Source: Eustoma russellianum (Eukaryota; Streptophyta; Magnoliopsida; Gentianales; Gentianaceae). From it: 64,000 bases of DNA. The notes below the pieces were generated by a model. The model ran no database searches. It had not been told where the DNA came from and saw only the letters and a list, made by a program, of their open reading frames with translations. The stretch is taken from contig AP025071.1 in the NCBI GenBank assembly GCA_036186865.1, forward strand, positions 18,602,263-18,666,262, written 5' to 3'. The position numbers and the translations under genes were made by a program. Positions 1-11,566 of the stretch are shown here, one piece after another. Numbering within the stretch: the first letter of the stretch is position 1; every line of letters starts with the position of its first letter.

Positions 1-3000
1 ATATATCAGCTTCAATCCTCAAAGGTTGTTCATCCATAATATGGCTCGAATCATGCACATACTTACGCAATTGAGATATATGAAACACATTGTGTAATTG
101 AGACAACGATGGTGGTAGTGCAAGCCTATAAGCAACTTCTCCAATCCTTTCCAAGATCTCAAATGGTCCAATGAATCTAGGACTAAGTTTACCTTTGATT
201 CCAAACCGCTTTACTCCTTTCGATGGGGATACCTTCAAGAATACCTTATCTCCTACTTGAAACTCAAGGGGTCGACGCCTCACGTCGGCCCACGCCTTGC
301 TTCTATCCTGAGCAGCCTTCAATCTTTGTCTTGCAATCATAACCTTTTCCTTGGTTTGCTCTACCAAGTCAGGTCCTGTGAAAATCTTATCTCCAATCTC
401 ATCCCAATACAATGGCGATCGACATTTTCTTCCATAAAGAGCTTCATAAGGAGCCATTCCAATAGATCTGTGATAGCTGTTATTGTATGAAAACTCAACC
501 AACTTCAAACTCTTATCCCAGCTACCTCCAAAGTCCAACACACAAGCACGCAACATGTCCTCCAATGTTTGAATTGTTCTCTCTGATTGACCGTCAGTCT
601 GGGGATGAAAAGCTGAACTCATGCGAACTTCCGCACCCATCGCTTGCTGAAATGCCGTCCAAAACCTTGATGTGAAGCGGGGGTCTCGGTCACAAACTAT
701 GCTCATAGGAACTCCATGCAAACACACAATCTGATCAACATACATAGAAACCAACTTTTCCATGGGTGCTTTAATCGACATTGCCATGAAATGAGCACTC
801 TTCGTCAGACGATCCACAATAACCCAAATAGTGTCATACCCACTTCTTGTCTTAGGTAAATCGGTTACAAAATCCATAGCGATGTGATCCCACTTCCACT
901 CAGGCACCTCAAGTGGTTGCAATAATCCAGCTGGCCTCTGATGTTCTGCTTTGACTTTCTGACATACAAGACATTTCTCAACAAAGTCTGCTATCTGATT
1001 CTTCATTCCTGGCCACCAAAACTTTTGCTTCAAGTCATGATACATCTTATTTGCTCCTGGGTGAATAGAAAATCGCGAATTATGGGCTTCCTGAAGCACT
1101 TCACTTCTTATCGCATCATCATTAGGCACACACAATTGACCTTTAAACCACAAACTGCCGTCACTACGGACTTCAAAATCGTCAGATGGCTTCTCCTTTA
1201 GCTTGCTCTTAACTTTCATCAGTGCATCATCCTTAACTTGAGTCTCCTTAATCCTATCGATCAGAGAAGGAACCACTACTAACTTTGCAAGCACGTCGGA
1301 AATCGAATTTACTTCTTCCAGACCAAACTCTTCCATATCACGCTGTAAAGGTGGTTGACGAGGATGACTCGTCTTACGACTCAAAGCATCAGCAACTCTA
1401 TTAGCTTTACCTGGATGATACTGAATAGAGATGTCATAATCCTTGATCAACTCAAGCCATCGCCTTTGGCGCATATTCAGCTCCTTTTGAGTGAAGAGGT
1501 ATTTCAAACTCTTATGATCCGTGAAGATCTCACACTTCTCTCCATACAGATAATGACGCCAAATCTTCAGAGCAAATACAACTGCTGCAAGCTCAAGGTC
1601 ATGTACTGGATAATTCTGCTCAAATGGCTTAAGCTGGCGAGACGCATACGCGATCACACGCCCATTCTGCATAAGAACACAACCCAATCCATTCTTGGAA
1701 GCATCACTGTAGATCACCAACTGTTCTCCTGAAATGGGTTGAGCCAAAACTGGTGCAGACGTCAACCTTGCCTTCAGCTCAGAAAAGCTACTTTCACAAT
1801 CCTCATTCCATACAAATTTTGTCTTCTTCTGAGTCAATCTAGTGAGTGGCATAGCTATCCTTGAAAATCCTTCAACAAACTTTCGGTAGTAACCGGCCAG
1901 TCCGAGAAAACTCCTTACTTCAGTGACATTGGTCGGTCTCGGCCACTCAGTAATTGCCTCAATCTTTCTAGGATCAACCGAAATCCCATTTTCAGTAATA
2001 ATATGGCCCAAAAATGACACACTATGCAACCAAAACTCACATTTACTGAATTTTGCATAGAGCTGATGCTTTCTTAGAATACTAAGTATTGTCCTCAGAT
2101 GGGCTGTATGAGTTTCCTCATCAGGCGAATAAATCAGGATATCGTCAATAAAGACGACCACATACTTATCCAACTGGTCCCGAAACACCCGATTCATAAG
2201 ATCCATATACGCTGCAGGGGCGTTGGTCAGTCCAAAAGGCATCACGAGAAATTCATAATGTCCATATCTCGTCCTGAATGCTGTCTTAGGAATATCCTCA
2301 GCTCTTATCTTCAATTGAAAATATCTAGATCTTAGGTCCACTTTGCTAAACACCCGAGCTCCCCAAAGCTGGTCGAACAGATCGTCGATCCGAGGCAACG
2401 GATACTTATTCTTCACGGTGATCTTGTTGAGTTCCCGATAATCAATACACAGTCGCATACCTCCATCCTTCTTCTTTACAAATAAAACTGGGGCACTCCA
2501 TGGTGACACACTTGGACGAATCAACTTCTTTTCCAATAACTCGTGCAATTGCTCTTTTAGTTCCTTCAGCTCAGCGGGTGCCATGCGGTAAGGAGCTTTA
2601 GAAATGGGCTCAGCTCCGGGGATGAGATTTATCTCAAAGGAAATTTCTCGATCAGGGGGAAGTCCCGGTAGTTCCTCTGGAAAGACATCAAGAAACTCTT
2701 GAACTACTGGAACTTGCGAAATGTCAACTGCTGCCTGCTCGGCACTAAGAGCATGAACAAGATAGCCTTGACATCCCTTCCGCAACACTTGACGGGCACG
2801 TGCTGCATTCACAAAAATATTCTTTGACTTCTTCAATTTGGGAACTCCTTGAAATGATACTTCCTCTTGCTCCGGGGCTCTGAAAGTGACTTTCTTCTGA
2901 GTGCAGTCAATATGGGCATGGTTCTTAGACAACCAGTCCATACCAAGGATAATGTCAAAGTCACTCATAGCAATCGGGATCAGATCAGCCGCGAACCGAT

Positions 3001-3201
3001 GGTCATCGAGTTCGACCGCGCAATTCTTATACAGATAATGAGACGTAAGTACTTGATCACCCGCGGCTTGGATTCGATAGGGTGATTTCAGCCGGATAGG
3101 ACCATGGTCTAATCCCTTTGCAAATTTCTTAGATATAAAGGAGTGGCTGGCGCCACTATCAAACAACACATTTGCGGGCATACAACATACGAGAATAGCG
3201 C
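1..3201 (-). CDS. pol: Pol of Tekay-like copy 1 (protease, RT, RNase H, most of integrase), open to the left edge
   Basis: Exon 2 of the predicted gag-pol. It encodes an aspartic protease start (PANVLFDSGASHSF), then RT, RNase H and integrase by collinearity with copy 2. Where copy 2 has a 67-bp insert, this copy reads straight through as DLFDQLWGARVFSKVD. Where copy 2 has a nonsense codon, this copy keeps TGG (tryptophan) in the RNase H region. No net indel separates the two copies in their exons, and no separate stop-bounded reading frame shows in this stretch, so the frame appears open to base 1. About 170 bp of integrase/chromodomain and the 3' LTR lie outside the window. This is potentially an intact polyprotein. 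Confidence 0.8.
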
Positions 3202-3275
3202 CTGAATCATACAAAGCTTTAACTACGCAGCAATATAATATTTATCAACTTAGTATTGCATAATTTAAATCATAC
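3202..3275 (-). other. Predicted 74-bp spliceosomal intron at the gag/protease junction
   Basis: On the coding strand exon 1 ends GTGGCTG and the insert begins GTATGATTTAA and ends TTTGTATGATTCAG. It is AT-rich and contains a TACTAA-like branch motif. Removing it joins gag residue 428 to protease through a codon split after base 1, giving VVAG-AILVC, the continuous gag-PR reading expected in this lineage. The in-frame TAA that ends Gag lies only a few bases inside the insert. The same borders occur in copy 2 (23321-23395) and in the older copy at 37381-37463. No transcript evidence is available to me. Confidence 0.72.
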
Positions 3276-4560
3276 CAGCCACGACGTCTCCTGCTTCCTC
3301 AACTGCAGCATCGGTCATCACATGCACACGCGCATTCGGGCGCTGACGTTGGTTCCTCTGCTGCTGACCACCACGCTCACGACAATCTCTCAGAATATGC
3401 CCAGTCTTTCCACATCCAACACAAGCAGCTCCCTTATCAGGACAATCCCTAATTATATGACCAGTCTTGCCGCAACCAAAGCACTTACCAGCTTGTACAT
3501 AGCACTCGCCCAAATGATTCTTCTGACAATGGGGACACATGGGAATGGCCTGCTGCTGCTGTCCTTGATTTCCTTGATTATTTCTTTGATTATTCTGATT
3601 CTGCCCACGGCGCTGTCCACGATTCTGATTTCCTCTTTGGTTCTGATTCTGCTGTCTACCTTGCCTCCCATGAAAATTCTGTCTAGTCATTTTCCTTGCT
3701 CCTTTATCACCAGAAGTGTCCCTTCTTCTTTTCTGGTCCATCGTCGCATCACGACGAATGATATCTTTCTCGATCCGATAACATGCATCAACGAGTGCCT
3801 CAAAATCAGCAGGGATAACATTTACCAACCAAGTGCGAATCCTTGGGCTCAGCCCACTCTCGAACTTCACCATCTTAGATTCCTCATCATTCATCGTAGC
3901 CGAAGAAAATCTACCCAAAGTCAGAAACTTGCTCACGTATTCAGACACAGTCATACCAGGTTCTTGCTTCAACATTTCAAAATCATGCCTCTTTTGCATC
4001 TTCACTGACGGAGGAAAATAAAACTTGTTGAACTCTTGGATGAATCTCTCCCATGGAATAGGTCGGGGCAAAGGTTGCAGCTTAGTCTTCCACCACTGGT
4101 TCGCCTCTCCAAGGAGGAAAGGCCTCACAGCTTGGGTTTTCATATTGTCAGGGGCTCCATTCAGTTCAAAACAGTTCTCCACTTCATCTAGCCATTTTTC
4201 AGCCATATCGGGGTCAGACTTGCCTTCAAAAGGTGGCACATTCGCTCGCTTGAGCTTCTCGAAATAATCCTGCGCGTCTCTTATCGGTTCATAAGGAGGA
4301 GGAGGGGCAACTTGCTGAATCATTCCTTGGCCAATCTGAGTTACGGTCTGACAGAATGCTTGGAAATCCGGAATAAGAAGTGGCACTTGCGGAAGAGGGT
4401 TTCCTTGAGCTGGTGGGGGATTTTCATTCTGCGGTGGAGGAGGAGGCGGTGGATTCTGATTCTGAGGAGGAGGTGGAGGGGCTTGATCTTGAGGTTGTGG
4501 AGGGTTTGGTTCGGGTGCATGGGCAGCATCTCTGCGAGGTCTACCGCGAGTCCGAACCAT
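3265..4560 (-). CDS. gag: Gag of Tekay-like copy 1
   Basis: A 431-codon nucleocapsid/capsid precursor that would package element RNA in cytoplasmic particles. The N-terminus is proline/glutamine rich. A retrotransposon gag domain follows in the middle (motifs NVPPFEGKSDP, WLDEVENCFE, NQWWKTKLQPLP). The basic Gln/Asn/Arg-rich tail carries two CCHC zinc knuckles, CFGCGKTGHIIRDC (about residues 360-373) and CVGCGKTGHILRDC (about 380-393), preceded by a third Cys/His cluster. The ATG at 4560 is the first start after the primer site and is shared with copy 2. The last three codons and the stop (3265-3267) lie inside the predicted intron, so this is the product of unspliced RNA. The frame is intact. 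Confidence 0.93.
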   Translation of the reverse strand: MVRTRGRPRRDAAHAPEPNPPQPQDQAPPPPPQNQNPPPPPPPQNENPPPAQGNPLPQVPLLIPDFQAFCQTVTQIGQGMIQQVAPPPPYEPIRDAQDYFEKLKRANVPPFEGKSDPDMAEKWLDEVENCFELNGAPDNMKTQAVRPFLLGEANQWWKTKLQPLPRPIPWERFIQEFNKFYFPPSVKMQKRHDFEMLKQEPGMTVSEYVSKFLTLGRFSSATMNDEESKMVKFESGLSPRIRTWLVNVIPADFEALVDACYRIEKDIIRRDATMDQKRRRDTSGDKGARKMTRQNFHGRQGRQQNQNQRGNQNRGQRRGQNQNNQRNNQGNQGQQQQAIPMCPHCQKNHLGECYVQAGKCFGCGKTGHIIRDCPDKGAACVGCGKTGHILRDCRERGGQQQRNQRQRPNARVHVMTDAAVEEAGDVVAGMI

Positions 4561-4830
4561 CTGTATACGGAGCAGAAAGATATAGATATATATATGGATC
4601 GAAATGACTGACTGAATTTAGACATGCTGGGAAAAAGGAATTTAAAGCAGGAAAAAGAGTTAATCTGCGACATATTAGGCTAGCAGGTCAACCAGGGGAC
4701 CCTATTTCCAATCTAAATTGTCTAGGCTAAGGCCATCTCTCTTCTAAGATCATGACTTAATTCTAAGATCAATTCCTAGTTTTCTAAGATCATAACTTAG
4801 CTTCTACGTTCTGCCCGAATCTAGAGCCTG

Positions 4831-4843
4831 GGCTCTGATACCA
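4831..4843 (-). promoter_or_regulatory. Primer binding site (initiator Met tRNA type), copy 1
   Basis: The minus strand reads TGGTATCAGAGCC two bases inside the LTR end at 4846. This matches the standard plant LTR-retrotransposon primer site complementary to the 3' end of initiator methionine tRNA, and marks where minus-strand DNA synthesis would start. Confidence 0.9.
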
Positions 4844-4845
4844 CC

Positions 4846-7800
4846 TGTAGCGCCCCGTACTCGGCTACCCCTCGTACGGTGCACCCGCCGTACCTTCCCT
4901 TTCGGAAAAGTACAAAGCGTCGATACTTAACTCGTAAAACCCATGAATAAACATGGATTACAAAGTCACGATCTTAACAGGTAGATAAAAATACGGCATA
5001 ATTTGAACCTTAATCCGAAAGCGTCAAATCGCGAATACATAGCAAAATTATACAAACTGAACCGATAGCAAACTACCCCGCGAAATTATACAAACATTAT
5101 CCGAAAAGAATCCGAAAGTAGCTAAGTCCCAAAATGTCCCAAAGGCTCATCAAAAGCTTCCATCATCATTCTCTTAACAGCGACTTCAATAACCTATGGG
5201 TATGGCACCCTCGGCTCATCATCAATCCACTCGACTTCATTACCTGGCTCTGGGGGAAAATAAATGGGTGAGCGACAGAGTCGCCAGCAAGTATACAATA
5301 ACACCGTACAATATAGAGAAAACGGCATACAAGAATCAAACCCCAATTCCTTAAGTTAAAACATACCTGCCAATGCTTCTCGGAAGTATCATACCTAAAG
5401 TCATATCAACACTTAGCTAAGATCTAAATGTTATCACTTAGTTAGATTCTACGTGCTATAGCCAACCCTTACTTCTATGATTAGGTATCATGCATAATGT
5501 GTATGAAAATGCGAATGCAATGCAAATACAACGGAAAACATTCTTTCTTTCATTTAGACATGCTCATAAAAATACTTGAACTTTCTTTCTTTCTTTTTAA
5601 ATCATGCTCATCATAAAACAAGAGTGTGTGTCAGCCTATTATACCGGGCATGACTCGGTTCTTATAACATGATCATCTTCAGGTCTATTATACCAGACCT
5701 GGCTCGGTTCTTATACTCTTCAGACCTATTATACCGGGCCCTGGATCGGTTCTTACATTTAATCAGACCTATTATACCGGGCCTGGATCGGTTCTTATAC
5801 TTCTTCAGATCAATTAACCCCGAATCTGTAGCGGGTTAAGCTAGCCAGAAGGGACGAAATTCTTTCAAAACAGAAACTTTATATAAACATCGATAAAATC
5901 ATGAGCATGGAACATATGAGCATGTCAATGCAAGTGCATGAGATGCAACATGGTAAAATGCATTTATAACATCATAAACAACTTTCTTCATGGGCTGGAA
6001 AACGATCCAGCAGCATGTCCTGTATTACCCGGCCTCAAAATCAACCTTTTGAGCCTATTTTCCAGAAACTAAAAATATGGACATGCACCACATGATCTTA
6101 AATACATTCTGTATAATTTTCATGCGATTTCGACAAGCGTAGGTACCTCAATAAAAATAATTCCCAACAAGGGTACAACAGAAATTCTGCTGCGCTCTCA
6201 ACTCCATTCCTTACCTTGTCTCCATCCATAAACTCATTATGGGGCTCACTTAGCACCTGGGAATCTTTCCTATTTCCTTTATGAACAATATTCAAATGCC
6301 CATTCACCAAAACAAGTCAAAATAAATACGATACAATTCCTACAAGCACAAAGGGTCAATCTGTCCTGTTTTCCAGAATGTTACACCAACTTTACCTCAA
6401 TGGTTTACCACCAAGATCAATAGACAAAATCAATTTCTTTACATGGATACTTAACTCTATGTCTTAAGTACCTCCTGTAAAAATTTCAGGTCAATCCAAG
6501 ATGTTTAAGGTACTTAAATAATTTTCCTCCCTAAGGTGGTACGACCAGAAACTGTTTTGACCCCTTGATACTAAAAATTCATTTCTGACCAATACACACC
6601 ACAATAAACTAGACATAATAAGCTACGACCACACCAAAAATAAGCTCAATCCAACGTTTAGAAGGTCCTTAACTAAGTCCATCAATTTGGCATAAAATCT
6701 GTCAAGAATTCTGTTTTCAGCCAACATGCATAGAAATATCCTTTCCTTCCTAATTTTGTTCTTTAGCCTATAATCCAAGTTAGTGGTCATTCAATAGACA
6801 TAATAAGGTTTCCCTATACTAATTCAAGTCTCTTTTTAGCATGCAAAAGTCGTTCATATGGGCTGTTCATTCTCCCAAACAAAACAGTCCCCTAGTCCAA
6901 CAATTTCAAAACATAAGAAAAGGTAACAACATAGACATATTTTCACTAAAGTCATGTCTTAGGCTTCTAGACATTCAAGTATGCACATAATCACATATAT
7001 TGTAAGGGGTTAAAGTATACTTGCCTCTTCAAGCTAAAGCTCTTGTCTTTGCTTGGTTATGAAGTGAGATGTGATGAAATCCTTCACCTTCTTCACCTTA
7101 AGCATACGGTTTTAAGGGAGTGAAATGAAAAGATTAGTTCTTTATTCAATAGAGGAAATAGGATAGGTTTGAGGGCTAGAGCATCTTACCAAAATGATCT
7201 TGGAATGGAGGTTCAAGCACCTCAATATAACACCACCTAGAAAAGTTGAAGGCTTTCACCTATTTCAACCATGAAACCCACGGTTTTGGCATGGAGAAGG
7301 AGAGTTCATGTGAGCTTCATTCTTTACCAAAATGAGAATTCTCTTAAGGGAACTTGGAATAAGACTTACCTAGATGTCTTCTTGAGTCTTGAAAGTGAAG
7401 TTGAACTTCTATCCTCCAAGATAAAAGGGCCGAAATGTTGGTGAGGGAGATGAGGGAACTTTTGCTAAGTGTTGCTCTTGCTTGAATGTGTCTTGAGAGG
7501 AGTCTCAAGATGACAAGAGGGTAGATGTTTCTAGAATGGTTTGATTTAAAACATGTTAGAGACTTAGGAGAGGGGGGACGGTTTTGGAGGGACTTTTGTG
7601 AGGGTTAGGGCTTTCTTGAATGTTAATCAAGGTTAAGTTAGTATAACCTTGGTTACTTTATTCAAACTATAGTTACTTTTGTGCTAACCCAAGTTACTTT
7701 ATTAAATCATGGTTTCATTAACCTTGGTTTAGAGAAAAGTAACCATGGTAGGATTTAAAAATCCTCCATGTCTAGACACTAAGGGGGGGGGGGGGGGGCG

Positions 7801-8331
7801 GTTTTGGTAGGGGTCTTTATGACCTCAACCATACTACTTCCTTCTTTAATGAGTTGTCTTAACTTGTTCCTTAAATGCATGTCTATTTTATTTTCTATTT
7901 ATTCTTTGCATGATTACTTTTTGTCTTATTATTTTAACTAATAAAATTGGTTAGAGATTTCTATAACATCTCCATGTATAGGCCGAAATTTTGGGCCTCT
8001 TAGGCATCTTGATATTCCTTGTAATTTTAATTCATATACCATATTATTGTCTATATTTTATTGTATTCCAAGATTAGCATATGTATGTATACAAATACGT
8101 ACACGCCTATGTGTACCATGTGTTTATACCTTCCCTACATATATCATATATACGCACATACATATATATATCTTGGTATGGTTTATATCATTCTATATTT
8201 CATGGACTATCTCAAGAGCATTTAAGTAAAAAGAGTTACGTGGACTTAAGTAACACGCTCTAAAAGAAATTGTCGCTTTCATTCCATCTCATATTCATAG
8301 TTTTCACGTACCTGATTGTTGGGGTACAACA
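4846..8331 (-). repeat. 5' LTR of Tekay-like copy 1 (3486 bp)
   Basis: On the plus strand it starts TGTAGCGCCCCGTACTCGG and ends GTTGGGGTACAACA; the corresponding end of the copy 2 LTR is GTTCGGGATACGACA. About 4846-7015 (element R/U5 side) aligns closely with the copy 2 LTR. About 7015-8331 (element U3 side) is strongly diverged and only patchily similar, and includes a 16-base G run at 7783-7798. A hairpin-repeat array sits at 5632-5828. No coding sequence is evident in it; short open frames here, such as the antisense frame at 6098-6310, are not supported. Confidence 0.85.
5632..5828 (-). repeat. Array of about 45-bp stem-loop units in the LTR (copy 1)
   Basis: Five units share a pattern of CAG-rich arm, AT-rich spacer, complementary arm and then TCGGTTCTTATA. 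The clearest are 5680-5701 (arms CAGGTCT / AGACCTG) and 5806-5828 (arms CAGAT / ATCTG around caattaacccc). Each unit can form a short hairpin. The same array occurs in both LTRs of copy 2 (14185-14380 and 25761-25956) and, diverged, at 35245-35451. Confidence 0.8.
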
Positions 8332-11300
8332 AAATATGTCCAGGAAACCCTATCAAACGCCTTTGCCATATCTAACTTGATAAAAACATGGCCACCACGA
8401 GATGGCCTATCAATTACGTGAATCATATCTTGAGCCAATAGGATCTGCTCCGTAATACCCCTACCCTTCATAAAACCAGCCTGTTCTGGGGATATTAGGT
8501 TCGGCAGTAGCATGGAAAGTCTGGTAGCTAGAAGTCGAGTAATTACCTTGGCTAAGAAATTAGTCAGGCAAATAGGACGATACTCATAAAAAGATGTTGG
8601 GTTTGTCACTTTAGGAATAAGCGTAATAAGGGCGACTACAACCTGGCCCGGCGGTCTAATTCCTATAAAAACAATTCTTGGACTATTTTTTGTACATCCA
8701 TAGATATTACCTGCCAAAAGTGACGATAAAATGATCCTAGAAAGCCATCTGGACCCGCAACGCTTGTTGGACTCAAATCCCACACTGCTTGCTTAACGTC
8801 CTGTAAGTCGGGCATAGAGAGAAGACTGTGATTATCAGCATCAGAAACTAACCATGGTATGTGTTGTAAAATAGAATCGTGACACTCAGTCTGTGTCCCT
8901 GTAAATAATGTCTGAAAATAACGGATTGCCTCTGTTTCAATATCCTGCTGACTGTCACACTCCACTCCATCCTCACAATTATCTGTTTAATTGACTGCCG
9001 TCGACGCCTCTCTTTTATAGTTTGGTTAAAGAAACGTGTGGACGCATCACCATCTCGCATCCATTTACATTTGCCTTTTGTTTCCAAAAACACAATTCTT
9101 GAGATTGCACAAGGCGCAATTTAGCCATGCTCAACTGATACGCAGCTCTCGTGCCATCCGATGGATACTGATTATATTCTCTTTCACACCTGGCGGCCTC
9201 AGTCTATGCAAGCGCTACAGCATCAAAAACATTTCCAAAGATATCTTTATTCCACTGACTCAAATGCCTCTTCAATTTGTTTAACTTTTGATAAAAGCCT
9301 CTCATTCCACCTACAGTTGGATAGGATCGCCAGTGATGTGCCACAAAACTGTTAAAATCTGGATGTGTTGGCCAGACATCTAAGTATCAAAAAGAAGTTG
9401 GTCTATGAGACATTGCTGCAGACCAATCAAGAAAAATATGCGAATGATACAAAGTGGCACGATTCAGATGTTGACAGTGAACAACCTCAAATAAATCAAA
9501 AAACACAGAAGTGCAGAGATAGCGATCTAAGTGACGCCACACTCGGCCTAGGCTGCGGCCATCACTCCATGTTAAAGGCGACGCCTGAAAAGTTATTGAT
9601 TGTAGAGAGCAGGCAGAAATAATGTCATTGAAATCCTGTAGTGTGCAAAGTGACGGAGAGGAATGACCTTTATGTTCATCATGAGTTAGAAAGGTATTAA
9701 AGTCCCATCAAAGAAGCCAAGGTAATTCTAACGAAGCATGGAATGAAATGAGATCCTCCCATAACGGGCGCTGTGCAATAATAGAATGAAGGACATAAAC
9801 AACGGTACACCAAAAAGAATCACCTGTGGGTAACCAACAAAGCCACAAGGAATGATTCTGCACTCCCAGACACTGATCTTCCAATTGGAAGAAAGAATCC
9901 CTCCAAAATATCCATATTCAATCACTATTTACAGACACTGCTTGAGAAAAACCAAGTTTAAGGCGATACGATACTAATGAAGAAGGCAGTGCCTTAGGCT
10001 CAATACCCGCAAGAAGCTGTAAGTGATACCGACGAATTAATGACACTAGTGTTAGGAAATCATACGAGATCACTGCAAAAACGCGCAGCGGAAAAACGAA
10101 ACTTGATCTCCGATTTCCTACCAAGGATCCATGTTGTTCGTTTAATCGATGAAAAAAACTCAAAAATTACCTCCGAAAATTCGAAATCCGCAGATGGAAG
10201 AGGTGCGAAATCACGAACACCCTCTGTCGGTATCCACACGAATGCTTCCGCCCGGAGTGCTAGCTCTTGAACGGTGCGGCTGAGAGAACTCGCTTTTCTC
10301 CAAAAACGGCTCTAGGGTTTCTGTTGTTTTCGTGTGTATTTCGTATGACTCTATGTACGAGATACATAGATATATATACACATATATGGATATTAAAAAC
10401 TGAGTCCTAATCGGTTTCGTAGATGCCAATCAAAATCCATATCAGATATGGATTCTGTCAGGATATTCAAAATCCATATCAGATATGGATTCTCTCATTA
10501 TTATCCGATAGCATATATATACATATATATACATATAACCACAAAAACGAAAATAATAATAGTAATATTAATAATAATTAATATCCAATATTAATATTAT
10601 TAATATTAAAACGATAATAATAATAATAATAATTAATATCCAATATTAATATCATTAATATTATTAATCTCAGCCATACACATTCTTGTGTGTGACCCGA
10701 TAGACCCATATTAATTGGCAGTTGATTAAATCTCTATTAAACCAACAAGTCGTAATTGGTCTCTAGCAAGACATTACGACTACCCAATTAATACGAGTAA
10801 AGTCCAACTAGCCTAATAGCACATGCATTAATCCCTTTGTCACACGATATCTAGTTTGAGCATAAGTCATGGTCAGCATCATACTTATATTGTTCAAACA
10901 TATGATTACTCGATCTCTAAGTGGACTGATAAAACAAATGATATTGATCACACTATCAATTCATTTGAGCACGGCCATGTATTTCACAGTCTCACTAATC
11001 GAGGGGCCCAAAGATATCACTCTCAAAAGAGAGGGACAAATTCTATCTTGATTGTTCAATATCCTCTACATAATTTCTATCACATTCAATCATGACCTTT
11101 ATTATTATCTAATTACGGATAACGTTTGATCATGTCAAAATATAATAGTCCTTATGTTGGAAACTATGACAATCTCAAGTCAAAGGATTAAAACATGACT
11201 ATCGTGAGATTTACTTATGACGCTAATCCATGTAGTAATCTCATGATGGGTCTATCCAATACACTGTTCTCTAACAAGTATCTATGAGATTGATTCGTAT

Positions 11301-11566
11301 CACCATACACATAATCATCTCATGATTATCAAATTAATACTCATACTGATTATAAATTATTTTATCTCTATAACAATAATGAATCAGGGACATATATCAA
11401 AATTGTGTAACATACTAACCAACAATAATGATAATAAAACCTCTTTTATTAATAATAAATGCATAACATAAATATCCAAATCATGGCCTAGGGCACATAC
11501 ACTAACAACTAGTCGATCCAATGAGGTACGAATACCTCTAACATTCTAAATCATCATCTTCATTGA
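8332..11566 (-). pseudogene. LINE A ORF2: AP endonuclease and partial reverse transcriptase, broken
   Basis: ORF2 starts near 11566 with the L1 opening (N)VRGI, but the preceding tryptophan codon is TAG (11546-11548). After the solo LTR the endonuclease resumes (10044 downward: SLIRRYHLQLLAGIEPKA, then LLWDFNTFLT where the family has a GDFN motif). A linker follows, then RT motifs TLIPKVTNPTSFYEYRPICL, LISPEQAGFMKGRGI and LDMAKAFDRVSWTY (motif A). Translation needs several frame changes between 9093 and 8304. RT motifs B, C (YADD) and the RNase H are absent because copy 1 inserted at 8331/8332. It would have nicked target DNA and copied LINE RNA. Confidence 0.85.
10050..11507 (-). mobile_element. 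Copia-type solo LTR (1458 bp) in LINE A
   Basis: The ends are TGTTAGGAAATC and CACATACACTAACA, forming TGTTAG/CTAACA inverted termini. The 5-bp target duplication actag is present at 10045-10049 and 11508-11512. No primer site or coding sequence is present, so this is a solo LTR left by LTR-LTR recombination. The minus orientation is inferred from a U5-like end (GCAGTGATCTCGTATG next to CCTAACA) and TA-rich promoter-like sequence upstream of it on that strand. It contains two identical 21-bp near-perfect palindromes (10434-10454 and 10471-10491) and a duplicated AT-rich block (about 10555-10675). Confidence 0.85.

Larger units (their letters stand above)
1..8331 (-). mobile_element. Tekay-like Ty3/gypsy retrotransposon, copy 1, cut by left window edge
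   Basis: Read on its own strand the order is LTR (8331 to 4846), tRNA primer site, gag, a 74-bp intron, then protease-RT-RNase H-integrase running off the window. It is collinear with copy 2 (position 1 corresponds to about 20053), and the exon lengths agree throughout; the only length differences are the 67-bp RT insert of copy 2 and one base in the gag/pol intron. It is inserted in LINE A: the LINE reverse transcriptase stops abruptly at 8332, and the LTR terminus ends in the usual CA/TG form. The expected 5-bp duplication next to it is aaata, but the partner lies outside the window. The assignment to the Tekay/Del chromovirus lineage rests on the integrase and chromodomain seen in copy 2. 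Confidence 0.93.

Noticed and set aside
3256..4008. 250-codon plus-strand frame antisense to gag (also 23442-24128)
   Set aside because: It mirrors the gag of both Tekay copies on the opposite strand, has low-complexity Leu/Ser/Thr content and no known domain. It is kept open by the coding constraint of gag.
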